Shown: positions 21,445-31,554 of the stretch, in pieces | How positions within the stretch are numbered: the stretch's first letter is position 1 | Layout: every line of letters starts with the position of its first letter | DNA from: Yponomeuta sedellus | Taxonomy: Eukaryota; Arthropoda; Insecta; Lepidoptera; Yponomeutidae | Length of the DNA: 64,000 nucleotides | Assembly (NCBI GenBank): GCA_934045075.1 | Contig: OW203736.1 | Coordinates: forward strand, 1,098,591-1,162,590 | Direction of reading: 5' to 3' | Translations under genes and position numbers: made by a program | The notes under the pieces: generated by a model | Told to the model about the DNA's origin: nothing | Seen by the model: only the letters and a program-made list of their open reading frames with translations | Databases searched by the model: none

Positions 21445-21765
21445 TCGGTATTTACGAGTATATTATCTATATTCCTTAATAACCTACCTAAAGAAGATTT
21501 TCGTAGACAGGCTGTATAAACAGTTCGTTCGGTTGGACTTTCCTGATGACTTCACAATAATTACTTGCGTTGCATTTTGTAATTAGTGTCAAATTAATCA
21601 CACTAACCTACTACCTTACAACCATCTCAGGCTAAATACGCCAAACGCAATTAAATACCCACTTTTAAAACGTAGCGCTGCTAATTAGGTTTATCCCTAA
21701 AACCAGACTTTGCTTAGAGCCACGAGACAAACCCTGCCCCTTTAACTATGTGATCGTTGACGAGG
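21445..21765. other. No feature recognised
   Basis: AT-rich spacer between an RTE-d end and an S5-I SINE. Confidence 0.35.
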
Positions 21766-21769
21766 TTTG

Positions 21770-22036
21770 ATCTCGATATCAACCCTTGTATATCCCCACT
21801 GCTGGGCACGGGTCTCTTCGTGCATCGTAGGAAGGTTAGGCCATACTCCACCACGGGGGCCAAATCTGGGTTTGTGGAGGATTGTAAGACAGTAGCAGGC
21901 CTTACTGTCAGAATTCATGTTGCCGCTCATAAGGCCTTTGACATGGCTTAACGACTGTTAAGCCATATCAAAAGCCTTACGGCTTAGCGTGCCTTGCGAA
22001 GCACGGAAGCGCCCGGAAAAATGCCACTAGCGGTAG
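21770..22036 (-). mobile_element. S5-I SINE, minus strand, head-truncated
   Basis: 3' end GATATCAACCCTTGTATATC at 21,776. Stops within the head at ATGCCACTAGCGGTAG; a short inner duplication of GCTTAACGACTG/TTAAGCCATATC lies near 21,945-21,970. Confidence 0.8.
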
Positions 22037-22203
22037 CACCACTAAAAGGACGACGGTCAGTGGGCAGACCAGCAGTCCGATGGTGCGAGGATATAGTTGA
22101 GTCGGCGGAAGGTCGGTGGACGCGGATGACACGGGACAGTGAGAGACGGCATCTGGGGGAAAAGGCCTATACCCAGCAGTGGGCAGCGGTGGGCTGATGA
22201 TGA
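22037..22203 (+). mobile_element. RTE-c LINE 3' end
   Basis: The frame reads LKGRRSVGRPAVRWCEDIVE, then ends GEKAYTQQWAAVG before TGA and TGATGA. This is the C-terminal module shared by RTE-type LINEs. A decayed reversed copy lies at 52,760. Confidence 0.75.
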
Positions 22204-22249
22204 GGAAGTGGATTAAAAGAACTTTGAGTATCTACATTTTATTTTATTG

Positions 22250-22440
22250 ACGACCTCTGTGGCGCAGCGGTAGCGCGTCTTGTCCCGGGTTCGATCCCCG
22301 GCTGGCGACAAAAAAAAACCCCAGGTCTTGGATGTTTACATGCTTGTGATGTCGCTGTTTCTGGTCCCCACGACACAGGGTATCCTACTGTGGGGCCAGA
22401 AGCAATGTGTGTGCCTGAATGTAAATTATGTTATGTTATT
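22250..22440 (+). mobile_element. tSINE (GTGGCGCAGCGG head)
   Basis: GACCTCTGTGGCGCAGCGGT, B box CCCGGGTTCGATCCC, A-run, then the body CCAGGTCTTGGATGTTTACA, GGGTATCCTACTGTGGGGCC and AGAAGCAATG. The anticodon arm is deleted. Copies at 38,331, 39,500 and 51,325 are on the other strand. Confidence 0.82.
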
Positions 22441-22665
22441 GTATAGAATTAGGCGTTACTTTGCGGAAATCCATAATAGCATTAAAATATGAAAAAATGC
22501 AATACGCAATTGCGTATTTGCTCACACAAGTATTGGTGACGGTGTTCGTGTCTTGCTTCTGCTTGAAAAAGTGGGAGGGAGGGCTGTTCATTAACTAACC
22601 GCATGGTGCTTGTGGGATTTTTGGCGGAATTTAGCAAAGTTATTTTCACATTTTAATGCTATCTA
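22440..22665 (+). repeat. Foldback-family repeat
   Basis: From TAGAATTAGGCGTTACTTTG to TTAGCAAAGTTATTTTCACA. The inner palindromic CAATACGCAATTGCGTATT marks the loop side. Confidence 0.65.
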
Positions 22666-22916
22666 CATTATAACAAGGCGCAAATTTACAAATGTCAAGT
22701 GTAATTATTCTGTACGTAAAAACTTGTACTCGTAACAAATCGCGTGGCCATGCCAAACCAGTTTTGGACTTATCAAAGGTCATGGGAATCTATAAGGAAT
22801 CGCACAATTTAATAAACATCTAGCATAGGCCTTTTCATGGACTCGCGATGCTCATACATAGTTATACAGCTAACCTAATCGCGATTATATGGCGCTTATT
22901 ACTATCGCGATTATTA

Positions 22917-23398
22917 CTTATGTATGGTAGCGAGACTTGGGTGTGGGAAAAGAAGCAAGAAAGTAGAAATAATGCAATAGAAATGAGGTCCTTGAGAAGT
23001 ATGTGTAGTGTTACTTTGAATGACAGGATACGCAATAGTCTGATTAGAGAACGTTGTGGACTGAAAGAGGATGTAGTGACTAGAATTGAGAAAGGAATGT
23101 TGCGTTGGTTTGGGCATGTGGATAGAATGAAGGAAGAAAGATTGACGAAACAAATAGGTATATATTGCGAATGTGAGTGGAAGGGCTGGTAAGGGACGTC
23201 CCAGACGGACTTACATCGACCAAATAGGGGATGTATTAGCAAAGGGAAAGATAAAAAGTACCCGGAACTGGCGTGCGTGCATGCAACGACTTATGAACGT
23301 TGATGAAGCGAAGGCGATCTGTCAGGATCGTGGCAAGTGGCAGTTCCTGGTCTCTGCCTACCCCTCTCGGATACAGGCGTGAGGTTATGTATGTACGA
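22917..23398 (+). mobile_element. RTE-a LINE 3' end, frameshifted
   Basis: The first frame reads LMYGSETWVWEKKQESR through GMLRWFGHVDRMKEERLTKQ. A 4-base insertion (GGTA near 23,157) then breaks it; the next frame continues [20 protein letters not shown] to [11 protein letters not shown] and stop. The 3' end is GTGAGGTTATGTATGTA. This C-terminal region follows the reverse transcriptase in RTE LINEs. It is inactive. Confidence 0.82.
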
Positions 23399-23399
23399 G

Positions 23400-23984
23400 T
23401 ATGTCTAATCGCGATTATTTATTAGATAAATGACGTAACGGCCACGTCTGATTGCCATTAGATTAATTCTACTTGTAATGAGAAGTCTCGATGATACCCT
23501 TAACGGTATTACTATCATTGGCCTAAGACCTAATCTAATGTAATATGGCTACTTGTAAGTATTTGGTAATTGGCAAATATTAACCATCTATAGAGTTTTT
23601 CTGATGAGTCTTTAGCACTGTTCTTCTAAAGCTTGCATTGAATGAATCGTCGGCAAATATGCCAATACGAATAGCCAGCTAATAATGTATTGATGACAAG
23701 ACCGCAAGTTTATGTACTGAGTACGCAAGTTTATGTAAAAAATAATAATAATAATAATAAATAAATAATTCATGGACAAATTACACAGATCTCGTTGGCC
23801 CTATACTAACAACTAAATGACTTGTGTTACAGGTGCTAACTCGACGATTGATTTAATACAATAAATACATAGACCGAATAAACCATAGCATATTTATGTA
23901 CCGTTTATGTGTGTATCAACTACAAAATATTTTTGTCTAATATTGTTTAGTTGCGACTACCCGACTGCGACAACCCGTCAATCA
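23400..23984. other. No feature recognised
   Basis: AT-rich, with a short (AAT)n run near 23,740; no exon support. Confidence 0.35.
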
Positions 23985-24125
23985 GTTTCCGTTTATTCTG
24001 TTCCGTCAATGGTTGTCTGGAAGAAATTACTTTTAGTAATAAGGCCGCCACTTGTACTGTACTATTATTTTTTAAGTCTCTTATGTTATCCCTGGTGTAC
24101 ATTCAATAAAGAATATTCGATATAT
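23985..24125 (+). mobile_element. P-family LINE 3' tail
   Basis: CAATGGTTGTCTGGAAGAAA, AGTAATAAGGCCGCCACTTG and GTGTACATTCAATAAAGAAT. Confidence 0.6.
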
Positions 24126-24129
24126 CTAG

Positions 24130-24275
24130 CTATCTACATAGATAACATCCAAGACCCGGGACAAACTAGAAAAGTTCGTTTTCTAGTTTGACCCGGCCGG
24201 CCGGGGATCGAACCCGAGACCTTCGGTTGTACAGTCAGCGTGCCAAACCGCTGCGCCACCGAGGCCGTCAATTCA
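24130..24275 (-). mobile_element. tSINE head, minus strand, with foldback tail
   Basis: The minus strand has GGCCTCGGTGGCGCAGCGGT, an anticodon-loop region GACTGTACAACC, B box TCGGGTTCGATCCCC and GGCCGGCCGG. It then has a hairpin (AAACTAGAAAACGAACTTTTCTAGTTT) before GGGTCTTGGATGTT. Confidence 0.7.
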
Positions 24276-24474
24276 ATTCAATTTATTTCAACGTGAAGAA
24301 TTTACATCTGTTTGCTAAACGTCAAAGTACAATGTAAAATGAAAGTGAAAGCCGCTGCCTTCGGGCCGTAGTACTCGTATAGTGGAGAAAAAGGCAGCGG
24401 GAAAAAACTCCACTCTGATCATCTTTTCTCAAGTCCTCTCAAATCTAATACATTAGTTACCACCTACACGTATC

Positions 24475-24640
24475 TATTTTTAATGCACTAACCCGTGCTA
24501 AGGACAACTCAAAAACCTATTTAGGGGCTGTACGTAATACAGAGATTATTATAAAGAGGTTCGAGATTTCACTGATGCCGGTGAGTCGCCCATTAACTCG
24601 TGGATTTTTTAGCCTCTAAATAGGTTTTTGAATTGACCTA
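24475..24640 (+). mobile_element. TL element with core deleted
   Basis: Inverted tail on the left (TTTTTAATGCACTAACCCGT to CCTATTTAGGGGCT), leader end GTACGTAATACAGAGATTAT, core cut after CGCCCATTAACTC, forward tail TTTTTTAGCCTCTAAATAGG. No B box remains. Confidence 0.78.
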
Positions 24641-24682
24641 CATACGTATGATAAGATTCCATGATATGTCGATAACTTTAGT

Positions 24683-24971
24683 AGAGAACCAAAGTTATCG
24701 ACATAGCTCAGAGAATCAGCAAGCTGAAGTGGCAGTGGGCTGGCCATATCTCGCGAAGAACCGACAACCGTTGGAGCAAACGTGTCCTTGAGTGGAGACC
24801 GCGACTCGGCAAACGTAGTGTAGGACGCCCTCCGACTAGGTGGGATGACGATCTGCGAAAAACTGCAGGCAGATGCTGGATGCGGCAAACTGAACACAGG
24901 GCTCTATGGCGCTCATTAGGGGAGGGCTATGTCCAGCAGTGGACTAGTATAGCCTGACGATGATGATAAAG
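24683..24971 (+). mobile_element. RTE-b LINE 3' end
   Basis: The frame reads RISKLKWQWAGHISRR through KRSVGRPPTRWDDDLRKTAG to GEGYVQQWTSIA and stop, then a TGATGATGA tail. The 5' junction is a 13-bp snapback: TGTCGATAACTTT and AAAGTTATCGACA flank about 11 bases at 24,668-24,703. Confidence 0.8.
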
Positions 24972-24974
24972 CAC

Positions 24975-25263
24975 ATAGAAAGATAAACTGCTTATTACAG
25001 CGACGTGCTGTAAGCACAAAACTAGGAGCCGTTACGGTTGCGGTTCCAAAAGCGGGAAAAGGTCAGAAAAACATGATCAGTAATAACTATGGGTAATGTA
25101 GTGTATAATATCACGATCAGGCAATTGATGCTATAGGCGAGGAAATCTCCATTCCGAAAATGAGAAAAATATTACTCATTATAACTGACCACAGCATAAT
25201 GATAGATAATAACATTATCTCGATTTATCGAGAATCAATTTAATTCCGACGTGGAAACATAAA
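24975..25263. other. No feature recognised
   Basis: AT-rich; no supported feature. Confidence 0.35.
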
Positions 25264-25273
25264 TCGTGATTCC

Positions 25274-25581
25274 TCGTGATTATATTCTTTTTAATGCACT
25301 AACCCGTGCTAAGGACAATTTTAAAAACCTATTTAGAGGCTAAAAATTGTAAAGAGATATTTTAAACTTTCGCGACTTGTACACATAGTTAGAATATTTT
25401 CGTATTTATAAATTACTACGCGATTAAGCCCCGAAAATATTCTATTGTAAAGAGGTTCGAAATTTCACTGATGCCGTTGAGTCGCCCATTAGCTCGTTGG
25501 AAAGGGCGCTGGCTCGGCTAGCCAGAGGTCACGGGTTCGAATCCCGGCATCGGTGGAATTTTTAGCCTCTAAATAGGTTTT
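25274..25581 (+). mobile_element. TL element with inverted tails at both ends
   Basis: TCGTGATTCC lies at 25264-25273 and 25582-25591 as a target duplication (TCGTGATT alone is also possible). Left inverted tail ATATTCTTTTTAATGCACTA; a non-TL segment (25,345-25,440); leader end; core GCCCATTAGCTCGTTGGAAA to GGTTCGAATCCCGG; forward tail CTCTAAATAGGTTTTT. Confidence 0.83.
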
Positions 25582-25689
25582 TCGTGATTCCACATGTTAC
25601 TGCAGCTGCTTATTATAATAAATTAAATTCTTATTAGGTTATAATGAGTGTATCGATGGCTAACGGGGTCTTCCATATACCATATTACT

Positions 25690-25790
25690 CGCTAACTAAA
25701 GGAAAACATCGTGAGGAAGTCTGAGTGCTGGGGTGATCACATCGTTTGATATTGGCCATCCGCCGATATTCGCCAAATAACAAATAATAT
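25690..25790 (+). mobile_element. tSINE body piece
   Basis: AAGGAAAACATCGTGAGGAA, then ATTGGCCATCCGCCGATATT. Head missing. Abuts an RTE-a end. Confidence 0.4.
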
Positions 25791-25982
25791 ACATACATAA
25801 CCTCACGCCTGTATCCCAAAGGGGTAGGCAGAGACTGGTCCCTGGGGACTGCCTCTTGCCACGATCCTGACAGATCACCTTCGCTTCATCAACTTTCTTT
25901 AACGGTACTTTTTATCTTAAGTCCGCCTGGGACGTCCTTTACCAGCCCTGCCACTCACATTCGCAATATATTTCATATCAAA
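25791..25982 (-). mobile_element. RTE-a LINE 3' end, minus strand
   Basis: ACATACATAACCTCACGCCT at the left (LINE 3' end) to CACTCACATTCGCAATATA. A small deletion removes the RRACMQRL part. Confidence 0.75.
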
Positions 25983-25997
25983 TAATATATTTGATAT

Positions 25998-26271
25998 TTA
26001 AAAACCTATTTAGAGGCTAAAAATTTCACCCATGCCGGGATTCGAACCCGCAACCTCTGGCTATCCGCGCCAGCGCTCTACCAATTGAGCCAATGGGCGA
26101 CTCACCGGCATCAGTGAAATTTTGAACCTCTTTACACTATTCTCTGTATTACGTACAGGCAGCGACATCTGGCTTAAGCAAATTGCATCACTTACAGCCC
26201 CGACTACCTACTTTGCAGTTAGGTTTTACATCGGAACGATATCACTGTACCCACATGATTATACTATTTTT
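25998..26271 (-). mobile_element. TL element, full monomer, 11-bp target duplication
   Basis: Flanked by ATATTTGATAT at 25987-25997 and 26272-26282. On the minus strand: AAAAATAGTATAATCATGTG (start), leader through GATGTCGCTGCCTGTACGTA, core CTCAATTGGTAGAGCGCTGG with GGTTCGAATCC, and the end CTCTAAATAGGTTTTTAA. It is the cleanest monomer of the family here. The tRNA-like fold is in the 3' half, not at the 5' end as in ordinary tRNA SINEs. Confidence 0.88.
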
Positions 26272-26300
26272 ATATTTGATATACCAAAATTTCCAAATCT

Positions 26301-26486
26301 GGCGCTCGTGCTGATATCCACGCGATCCTCCGCAACAGATGCGCATCGTCATTATATAGGATCCGAGCCGGCACCAACACTATCCTGAAAGCTATAGCAG
26401 AGAGGATGGATAGCCCAATAACTAGACACTGGGACTCGCTTTTGTGCAAACCAAAGTATAAGTTTGGAGTTGAACTTAAAAATTAA
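26301..26486 (+). mobile_element. LINE C-terminal ORF fragment (R1/I-like?)
   Basis: The frame GARADIHAILRNRCASSLYR, then AGTNTILKAIAERMDSPITR and HWDSLL, then stop. The pattern of R-rich helix, S/TNTIL and D.P...W recalls the C-terminus of several non-LTR retrotransposons, but I cannot place the clade. The TL copy above inserted just upstream of it. Confidence 0.4.
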
Positions 26487-27092
26487 AATTATAATTTCAG
26501 CTCCAAAATTTTTAAAATTTTTAAATTTAATTAAATATTTTATTTTATAATTTATGTATGGCTCTCACTAACATATTTAGTTTTAATACTGAGTTTCATT
26601 TACTAACAACCTATGGATATTTATCCGAAATAAAGAAATACAATACAATAAAGCCCATACTTTTCTCTCCCTTTCAGAGACAAGGCTTCTTCCCTTGCAG
26701 TCAATATAATATAGGTAGGCCATTTACGACTTCGCTTCTTTATTGAAGTTCATTATCAGTCGTTGTCTAGTTGAAATTCGTACCTAGGCTTCATAACGCA
26801 ATGACTAGCCATCACGAATTTGCCAAATTCGCTTTGCTCTAACCTAACTCACATTGATGTTTTTTCTGGCGACCCCATCTGTAGATCCATCGGTTAGATA
26901 ACCAGTCAACCACAACTGACATCGCTTTGGCTCAGTACAGTGCTAAACAGCATGTAGTTGAAATACCCTTGGTAAAAGGAAGAACAGACGATTCACTATG
27001 AAGGAAAATTTACAGTCAAGCAAATCGATTGCCAGGATGGCCTGTCCGACTTTAGTCGGACGTTACATTTATGTCTTATTTTTTATTAATTT
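26487..27092. other. No feature recognised
   Basis: AT-rich; possibly the LINE 3' UTR at the start. Nothing else supported. Confidence 0.3.
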
Positions 27093-27310
27093 TTAGCTGT
27101 CATAGCGAACTTCGTACCGCCCTCAGAACAATAACTAAGTTCTGAGGTATGCCTAACAGACGATTCTTTATTTTTATTTATTTTTCTCTCCGTAAGAACC
27201 ATCCTCGTACTTCAAGCAATATTCTAAAAAAAGAATTAGCGCAATCGGTTTAGCTGATCGCGAGATTTGCGCTTACCAACACATTCAGAGATTCATTTTT
27301 ATATTATAGA
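27093..27310 (-). mobile_element. Helitron-like element (Lep1 type), minus strand
   Basis: The minus strand starts TCTATAATATAAAAATGAAT after an A, and continues AATGTGTTGGTAAGCGCAAA. It ends GGCGGTACGAAGTTCGC, then CAGCTAA. A 29-base extra hairpin (CTCAGAAC/GTTCTGAG arms, 27,124-27,150) sits just before the terminal GGCGGTACGAAG hairpin. Confidence 0.7.
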
Positions 27311-27467
27311 TTAATTAATTTATTAATCCTCTTAGCATATATCTTTACAGGTTTCCGCCTAATGCGATAGACAAAGTAACCAAATGCAAGCATAAATTAA
27401 ACTATAACAAAAACTTAAATCATACTCTCGAATTAGTAATTAAATTTATTAAGCGCTCGTGGCCTAG

Positions 27468-27682
27468 TCCAATCGAGTGATTGGAATCAATCATTTTTTC
27501 CGAGCGCCTCCGTGCAAGGCGCGCTCAGCCGTTGGTGCCGGCTGTCATGTAACGGCAGTCGTTAGTAGGCGCCCCTGCCTTACAATCCTCCATCAATCCG
27601 GGCTTGGCCCTCAAGCCCTAACCTTCCTGCGATGCAGGAAGAGACACGTGCCCCAGCAGTGAGGACAAACAAGGGTTGGTAT
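27468..27682 (+). mobile_element. S5-I SINE with internal deletions
   Basis: AATCGAGTGATTGGAATCAA, jumps to TTTTTCCGAGCGCCTCCGTG (5S boxes lost), a second deletion after GGCAGTCGTTAG, then the normal 3' part to CAAGGGTTGGTATC. Confidence 0.75.
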
Positions 27683-27809
27683 CAAGTGAAATACTTATAC
27701 GACCCTTTGATCATAAGAAATTTCGAGGATCCGGCTACACTCACGTCTAACAGGCCTCGATATATTTTGGGTCCAGGGCTCTGTTCTGTATAAGCTCTGC
27801 TCTGTATAT

Positions 27810-28130
27810 GCTCTGTCTGTTAAGCAACAACAGGCCCGGTCAGGTGCAGAACGTGTGCCCGTCCCGTTACTACCGCTAGTGGCATTTTTCCGAGCGTTTC
27901 CTTGCTTTGCAAGGCTTGATAAGCCGTGCATGCCGGCTTTCATGTGATGGCAGTCGTTAAGCCATGTCAGAGGCCTTATGAGCAGCTCGATAACTTCTGA
28001 CAGTAAGGCCGCCACTGTCTTACAAACCTCCACCAACCCGGACTTGGCCCCCGTGGTGGAGTATGGCCTAACCTTTCTGCAACGCAGAAAGAGACCCGTG
28101 CCCCAGCAGCGGGGACATACAGGGTTGAAA
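27810..28130 (+). mobile_element. S5-I SINE
   Basis: GTTAAGCAACAACAGGCCCG to CATACAGGGTTGAAATCGAA. The first ~20 bases of the head are replaced by a CTCTGTATATGCTCTG-type repeat. Confidence 0.82.
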
Positions 28131-28164
28131 TCGAATCGAACTGTGATCGTCTTTATTATTGATC

Positions 28165-28300
28165 ATAATCATTGTAGACTTTTAGTCCGGATTTACTTAC
28201 GGGTGTTGTTATATCGGAAAAGTCCGACCAGGTTTCGCTCCGATTCGCAGAGCTTAATCATGGTGAGCAGAGACGGAACTCGCGTCGTCGGTTGCTCGTC
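28165..28300 (+). repeat. K-family repeat
   Basis: TAGTCCGGATTTACTTACGG to GCTTAATCATGGTGAGCAGA. The reverse complement is found at 37,603-37,727 with few differences. Confidence 0.7.
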
Positions 28301-28601
28301 TCACTCAGTGGCTGCTTCCGGTACAAAAAGTGACATTTTTATTCAACCACAGCAGTGATCAAGATTTCATTATATCAAAAAGTGACATTTTCTTACTAAA
28401 TTTTTCCTTTAGTGCACTTTCATAACTAAGTTTTCGTAACTGGTTCAGAAAAACCCTTTTTTATTATTGTTTTCATTACAATAAAGAAAAATGTCACATG
28501 CACAATAATTATAAAGTTAACTTAAACTAAACAAATCCACAATCGTATCGTCATAACTATACAATATTACATAAAAAATGTCCTTGATAAAATACAAAAT
28601 G
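28301..28601 (-). other. Probable LINE 3' UTR
   Basis: AT-rich sequence directly downstream (minus strand) of the ORF at 28,602-29,129; TGACATTTTT-type motifs recur twice. Assigned by position only. Confidence 0.3.
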
Positions 28602-29129
28602 TTAATTAAATACAGCACCTAGAGACATCTCTGACCCAAAGGTCCCCATAACGCTGGCAGCGTTACCACGCTGCACAGCAAGGGAGATCCTCTGCATCAG
28701 AAATGCCCCTGAGCGTTTGTCAAGACCACGGTTCCTCAAGCGCCGCCCTAATTCTTTAATAAAAGTTTTCCCTTGAGAACCCCAGACTCCAGTTGTCTCT
28801 AATGCTAGAGGCACGAAAAAATAATTGCTCATTAGCGGCCCGTATTTAAAACATTTCTGCCTTGCTGCTTGTTCTGCAGCGGCTCCAGGGGTGACAGATG
28901 TTGTGCCCATGTGATGGGGCGAATGTGCATACACAAGTCGCGTCCCAAATAGTGACCGACCCCTCTCCCATGGTATCAAAGTGAGACCGTCCGGACGTCT
29001 CCCATCACTACGACTCAATCCTGGCGGTTCGAGAACCGCCGGAATATCGGCTGAGATGAGAGCCCTCCGGACGATATCATTGATAGCATGATGACGAGAG
29101 AGTCTACCCGCACTTCTAACACAGTTCAT
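28602..29129 (-). pseudogene. LINE C-terminal domain, 175 codons, locally frameshifted
   Basis: Starts MNCVRSAGRLSRHHAINDIV and contains SRSDGRRPDGLTLIPW, GAAAEQAARQKCFKYG, YFFVPLALETTGVWG and a C-terminal QRGNAASVMGT. I recognise this module from the 3' end of reverse-transcriptase ORFs common in invertebrate LINEs; RPDG...W and a following WD are its most conserved points, reminiscent of a restriction-like nuclease fold (inference). Around 28,925-28,965 the expected motif TIWDATCVCTFAPSH appears only in the +1 frame. The open frame instead reads SLFGTRLVYAHSPHH, so two compensating indels flank that segment. The 3' UTR lies to the left. Confidence 0.7.
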
Positions 29130-29143
29130 AAGTTAGAAAATAA

Positions 29144-29237
29144 AGTCATTGTTACATGCCCACACTGGGAATCGAACTTGGGTCTCTAGCTTCAGAGTCC
29201 ATTGATCTACCAACTGGGCTACTGCCGCTGCCGTGTA
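29144..29237 (-). mobile_element. tSINE head, minus strand
   Basis: The minus strand reads GGCAGTAGCCCAGTTGGTAG, anticodon-arm region ACTCTGAAGCTAGAG, B box AAGTTCGATTCCC and GTGTGGGCATGTAACAATGA. Tail absent. Confidence 0.6.
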
Positions 29238-29239
29238 GT

Positions 29240-29515
29240 GTGATTCATTATCAATACTAAATAAAGCTGTTTTGAATTTTAGTGTTATTTTAATAACACG
29301 TTGTATAAGCGTGCGAACCCACACAATACAAAACACATAAATTACGAACAATGGTATGAGCATTGAATAATTCACTGGAAAAAGCAGCCGGATTAGCATG
29401 GACCTCGCTTTAACAGTAGCCGGCACGTTTTGAATATCAATCTTAGGGCGGCGACTGACCTGCCTACTCTTTACAGCAGCGTCAGTCGCGTTTCAATAGG
29501 TACTGGTCGATTGAT
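29240..29515. other. No feature recognised
   Basis: AT-rich spacer. Confidence 0.3.
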
Positions 29516-29517
29516 TG

Positions 29518-29852
29518 ATAACAACCCTTGTATGTGCCCACTGCTGGGGCACGGGTCTCTTCCTGCATCGACCATATTATATTGCAACTTTATCTTAACA
29601 ATTTTTCATTGGCGTCGCTAGTGCCTTGTGCCACAAGCCCCTCTCGCCCACCAACATAAGGTTAAGCAACAACATGTGCCGGCTGTCATGTAAAGGCAGT
29701 CGTTAAGCCATGTCATTATGGGCGGCTTGATAACTTATGAATGACGGTAAGGCCCCCCACTGGCTTACAATCCTCCACCAACCCGGACTTGGCCCCCGCG
29801 GTGGAGTATGGAGTACCTTACTGCGATGCAGGAAGAGGGTTGATATCGAACT
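29518..29852. mobile_element. Two S5-I pieces in opposite orientation
   Basis: 29,518-29,572 is a reversed 3' end (AACAACCCTTGTATGTGCCC to TTCCTGCATCGA). 29,655-29,852 is a forward 5'/body part (GGTTAAGCAACAACATGTGC to AGGAAGAGGGTTGATATCG). About 80 unrelated bases lie between. The order resembles the 5'-inverted copy at 44,486. Confidence 0.65.
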
Positions 29853-29859
29853 ACGCTTG

Positions 29860-30230
29860 TGGTGCGTGGGAACTACTCGTATTTGGAGAACTTTGTAATG
29901 ATTCTTCAGCGCTTGCTTCGTACGTTGGCCCAACTACGATGGTAGGTAAGTGCGGAAATCCCAGGTCTAACTAACAATGAACGTCCGCATGTAAAAATAC
30001 AACAAAAATAATTAATTAGCCATTGTGACAAGGAAATAAAACAAAGCATCGGAATGCCGTATCAACTTTATTCGCAGTAAAACCCCCGCGAAGCCTTCGG
30101 CTTATGAATTTTCTTCAAACTCGACACTGCCTTTTGCATCTTAGTTGTTTATTTTAAAACGATGATAAATAGCTAACATCGTGAGGAAACCGAGGTGTCT
30201 TAGGACCAGTTTCGCGTTTTTCATTTTCAT
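29860..30230. other. No feature recognised
   Basis: AT-rich; a short tSINE body trace (CATCGTGAGGAAACCGAGGT) at 30,178-30,198. Confidence 0.35.
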
Positions 30231-30232
30231 GA

Positions 30233-30462
30233 AAAACATTTAATGAAATGAAAAGGTTTTATTCAAAGTAGCGCAGATACTGCGGCTTAATGAACGTTAA
30301 AATTCGAACTAGGTGTCCATTTCAAAAACTAGATTATTTTGAAGAAAAAATGGACAAAAATCTCCAAACTTAGTCTTTTCAAAGTCCTTAATTAACATAG
30401 CTTACACAATTATTATAAAACATAGAACTCATACCTACATTGTACTGGCTTTAATTCCTTTA
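30233..30462 (-). mobile_element. G LINE 3' UTR, minus strand
   Basis: AATGAAATGAAAAGGTTTTA (LINE 3' end) through GCGGCTTAATGAACGTT and AGGTGTCCATTTCAAA to TACATTGTACTGGC. Coding part absent. Confidence 0.7.
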
Positions 30463-30504
30463 TTATTCAAAAATATCGATTACCCTTCTATTAAGATTAA
30501 TGGT

Positions 30505-30652
30505 GTTATCGGAATGGAAAAAAATCTAATCAAAAATCTAGGCCATTCGGATCACATGATCCGAGTGAAATATTTTTCTTGTTTGATGTGATCCGTTGCG
30601 ACTGTGATCTGTTTCTGTGATCCGAGTGGGCGTACCCCAGTTTTCCTTTAAC
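30505..30652. repeat. GATC-rich palindromic repeat
   Basis: Contains ATTCGGATCACATGATCCGA, a near-perfect palindrome, plus TGTGATCCGTTGCGACTGTG. Ends GTACCCCAGTTTTCCTTTA. Copies at 32,541-32,705 (reverse) and 32,846-32,967. MITE-like, no ORF. Confidence 0.7.
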
Positions 30653-30654
30653 AT

Positions 30655-31000
30655 TTAATGAAATGAAAAGGTTTTATTCAAAGTAGCGCAGACACTGCGG
30701 CTTAATGAACGTTACAAGTCAAACTAGGTGTCTATTTCAAAATCTAGATGATTTTGGAGAAAAAATGGACAGCAAAACTCCAAACTTACTCTTTTCAAAT
30801 TCCTTAATTGACCAGAATTTACACAGATTTTACAAAACTCGTGAATTTTACACGCTTGAATTCCAGACATCATTGTCATCTAAATACCTAATCCTTAATA
30901 TTGTAGTAGCTTTTTAGGCACAAAGTGTACTTTACACATTTTTTGAACCGCGCTTCAGTCAAACTTAATATATCTCGTATTGTATTTATGTAAATACAAT
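30655..31000 (-). mobile_element. G LINE 3' end, minus strand
   Basis: Abuts the GATC repeat. The 3' UTR is followed by the last ORF codons (reverse of TTTAGATGACAATGATGTCT and AAAGTGTACTTTACACA). Confidence 0.7.
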
Positions 31001-31554
31001 ACGAGTATATGCACGGTTTATCGCGGAGTGTTTCTGTTGCTGCAAAACGCAGGGCGTGACTCGTCAGTAGCGTTGGTTTGCCTAGAAAAACTGATTAGAT
31101 GGTTCACCGTGAGTGACCATTTTCAAAGTTCATGTCCCCGTTGTTCATGAGACCTGGTCGAACCGCATCCATCGAAGCACACTACATCATTGTTTATCCA
31201 GCTGTTGTGTGTACCTACTGGTTCACTAATACAGCCTAGCGTTGTCTCTGCAGTGGAACCGCGGCTTTATTCCGTAACTGCCAAGGACTGAAATTATTGT
31301 GCGTTTAATTTGATTATGTATATTGTAACGGTGCAAACACGCTTTTTTATATTACATTTATATTAATTCTAAATATACTTCACCCATTCTAGATTTCAAT
31401 AAACGAGTATATTTTCATAAAACAATAATTCTAGTTTAAAAAAAACGCACCGTACCGTACGCAATAAATTTTCGTCAAGAACACAGAACAAATAAACAAA
31501 AATAATCATAGCATACAAAAAAAATCCTAACCGAACTAACCACGCCGGAAAATA
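31001..31554. other. No gene recognised
   Basis: Short 16-bp inverted repeat CGTATTGTATTTA/TAAATACAATACG near 30,975-31,005. Otherwise AT-rich DNA with no supported exon. Confidence 0.35.

Noticed and set aside
30705..30917. Plus-strand 70-codon frame
   Set aside because: It is antisense to the G LINE 3' UTR and varies between G copies.
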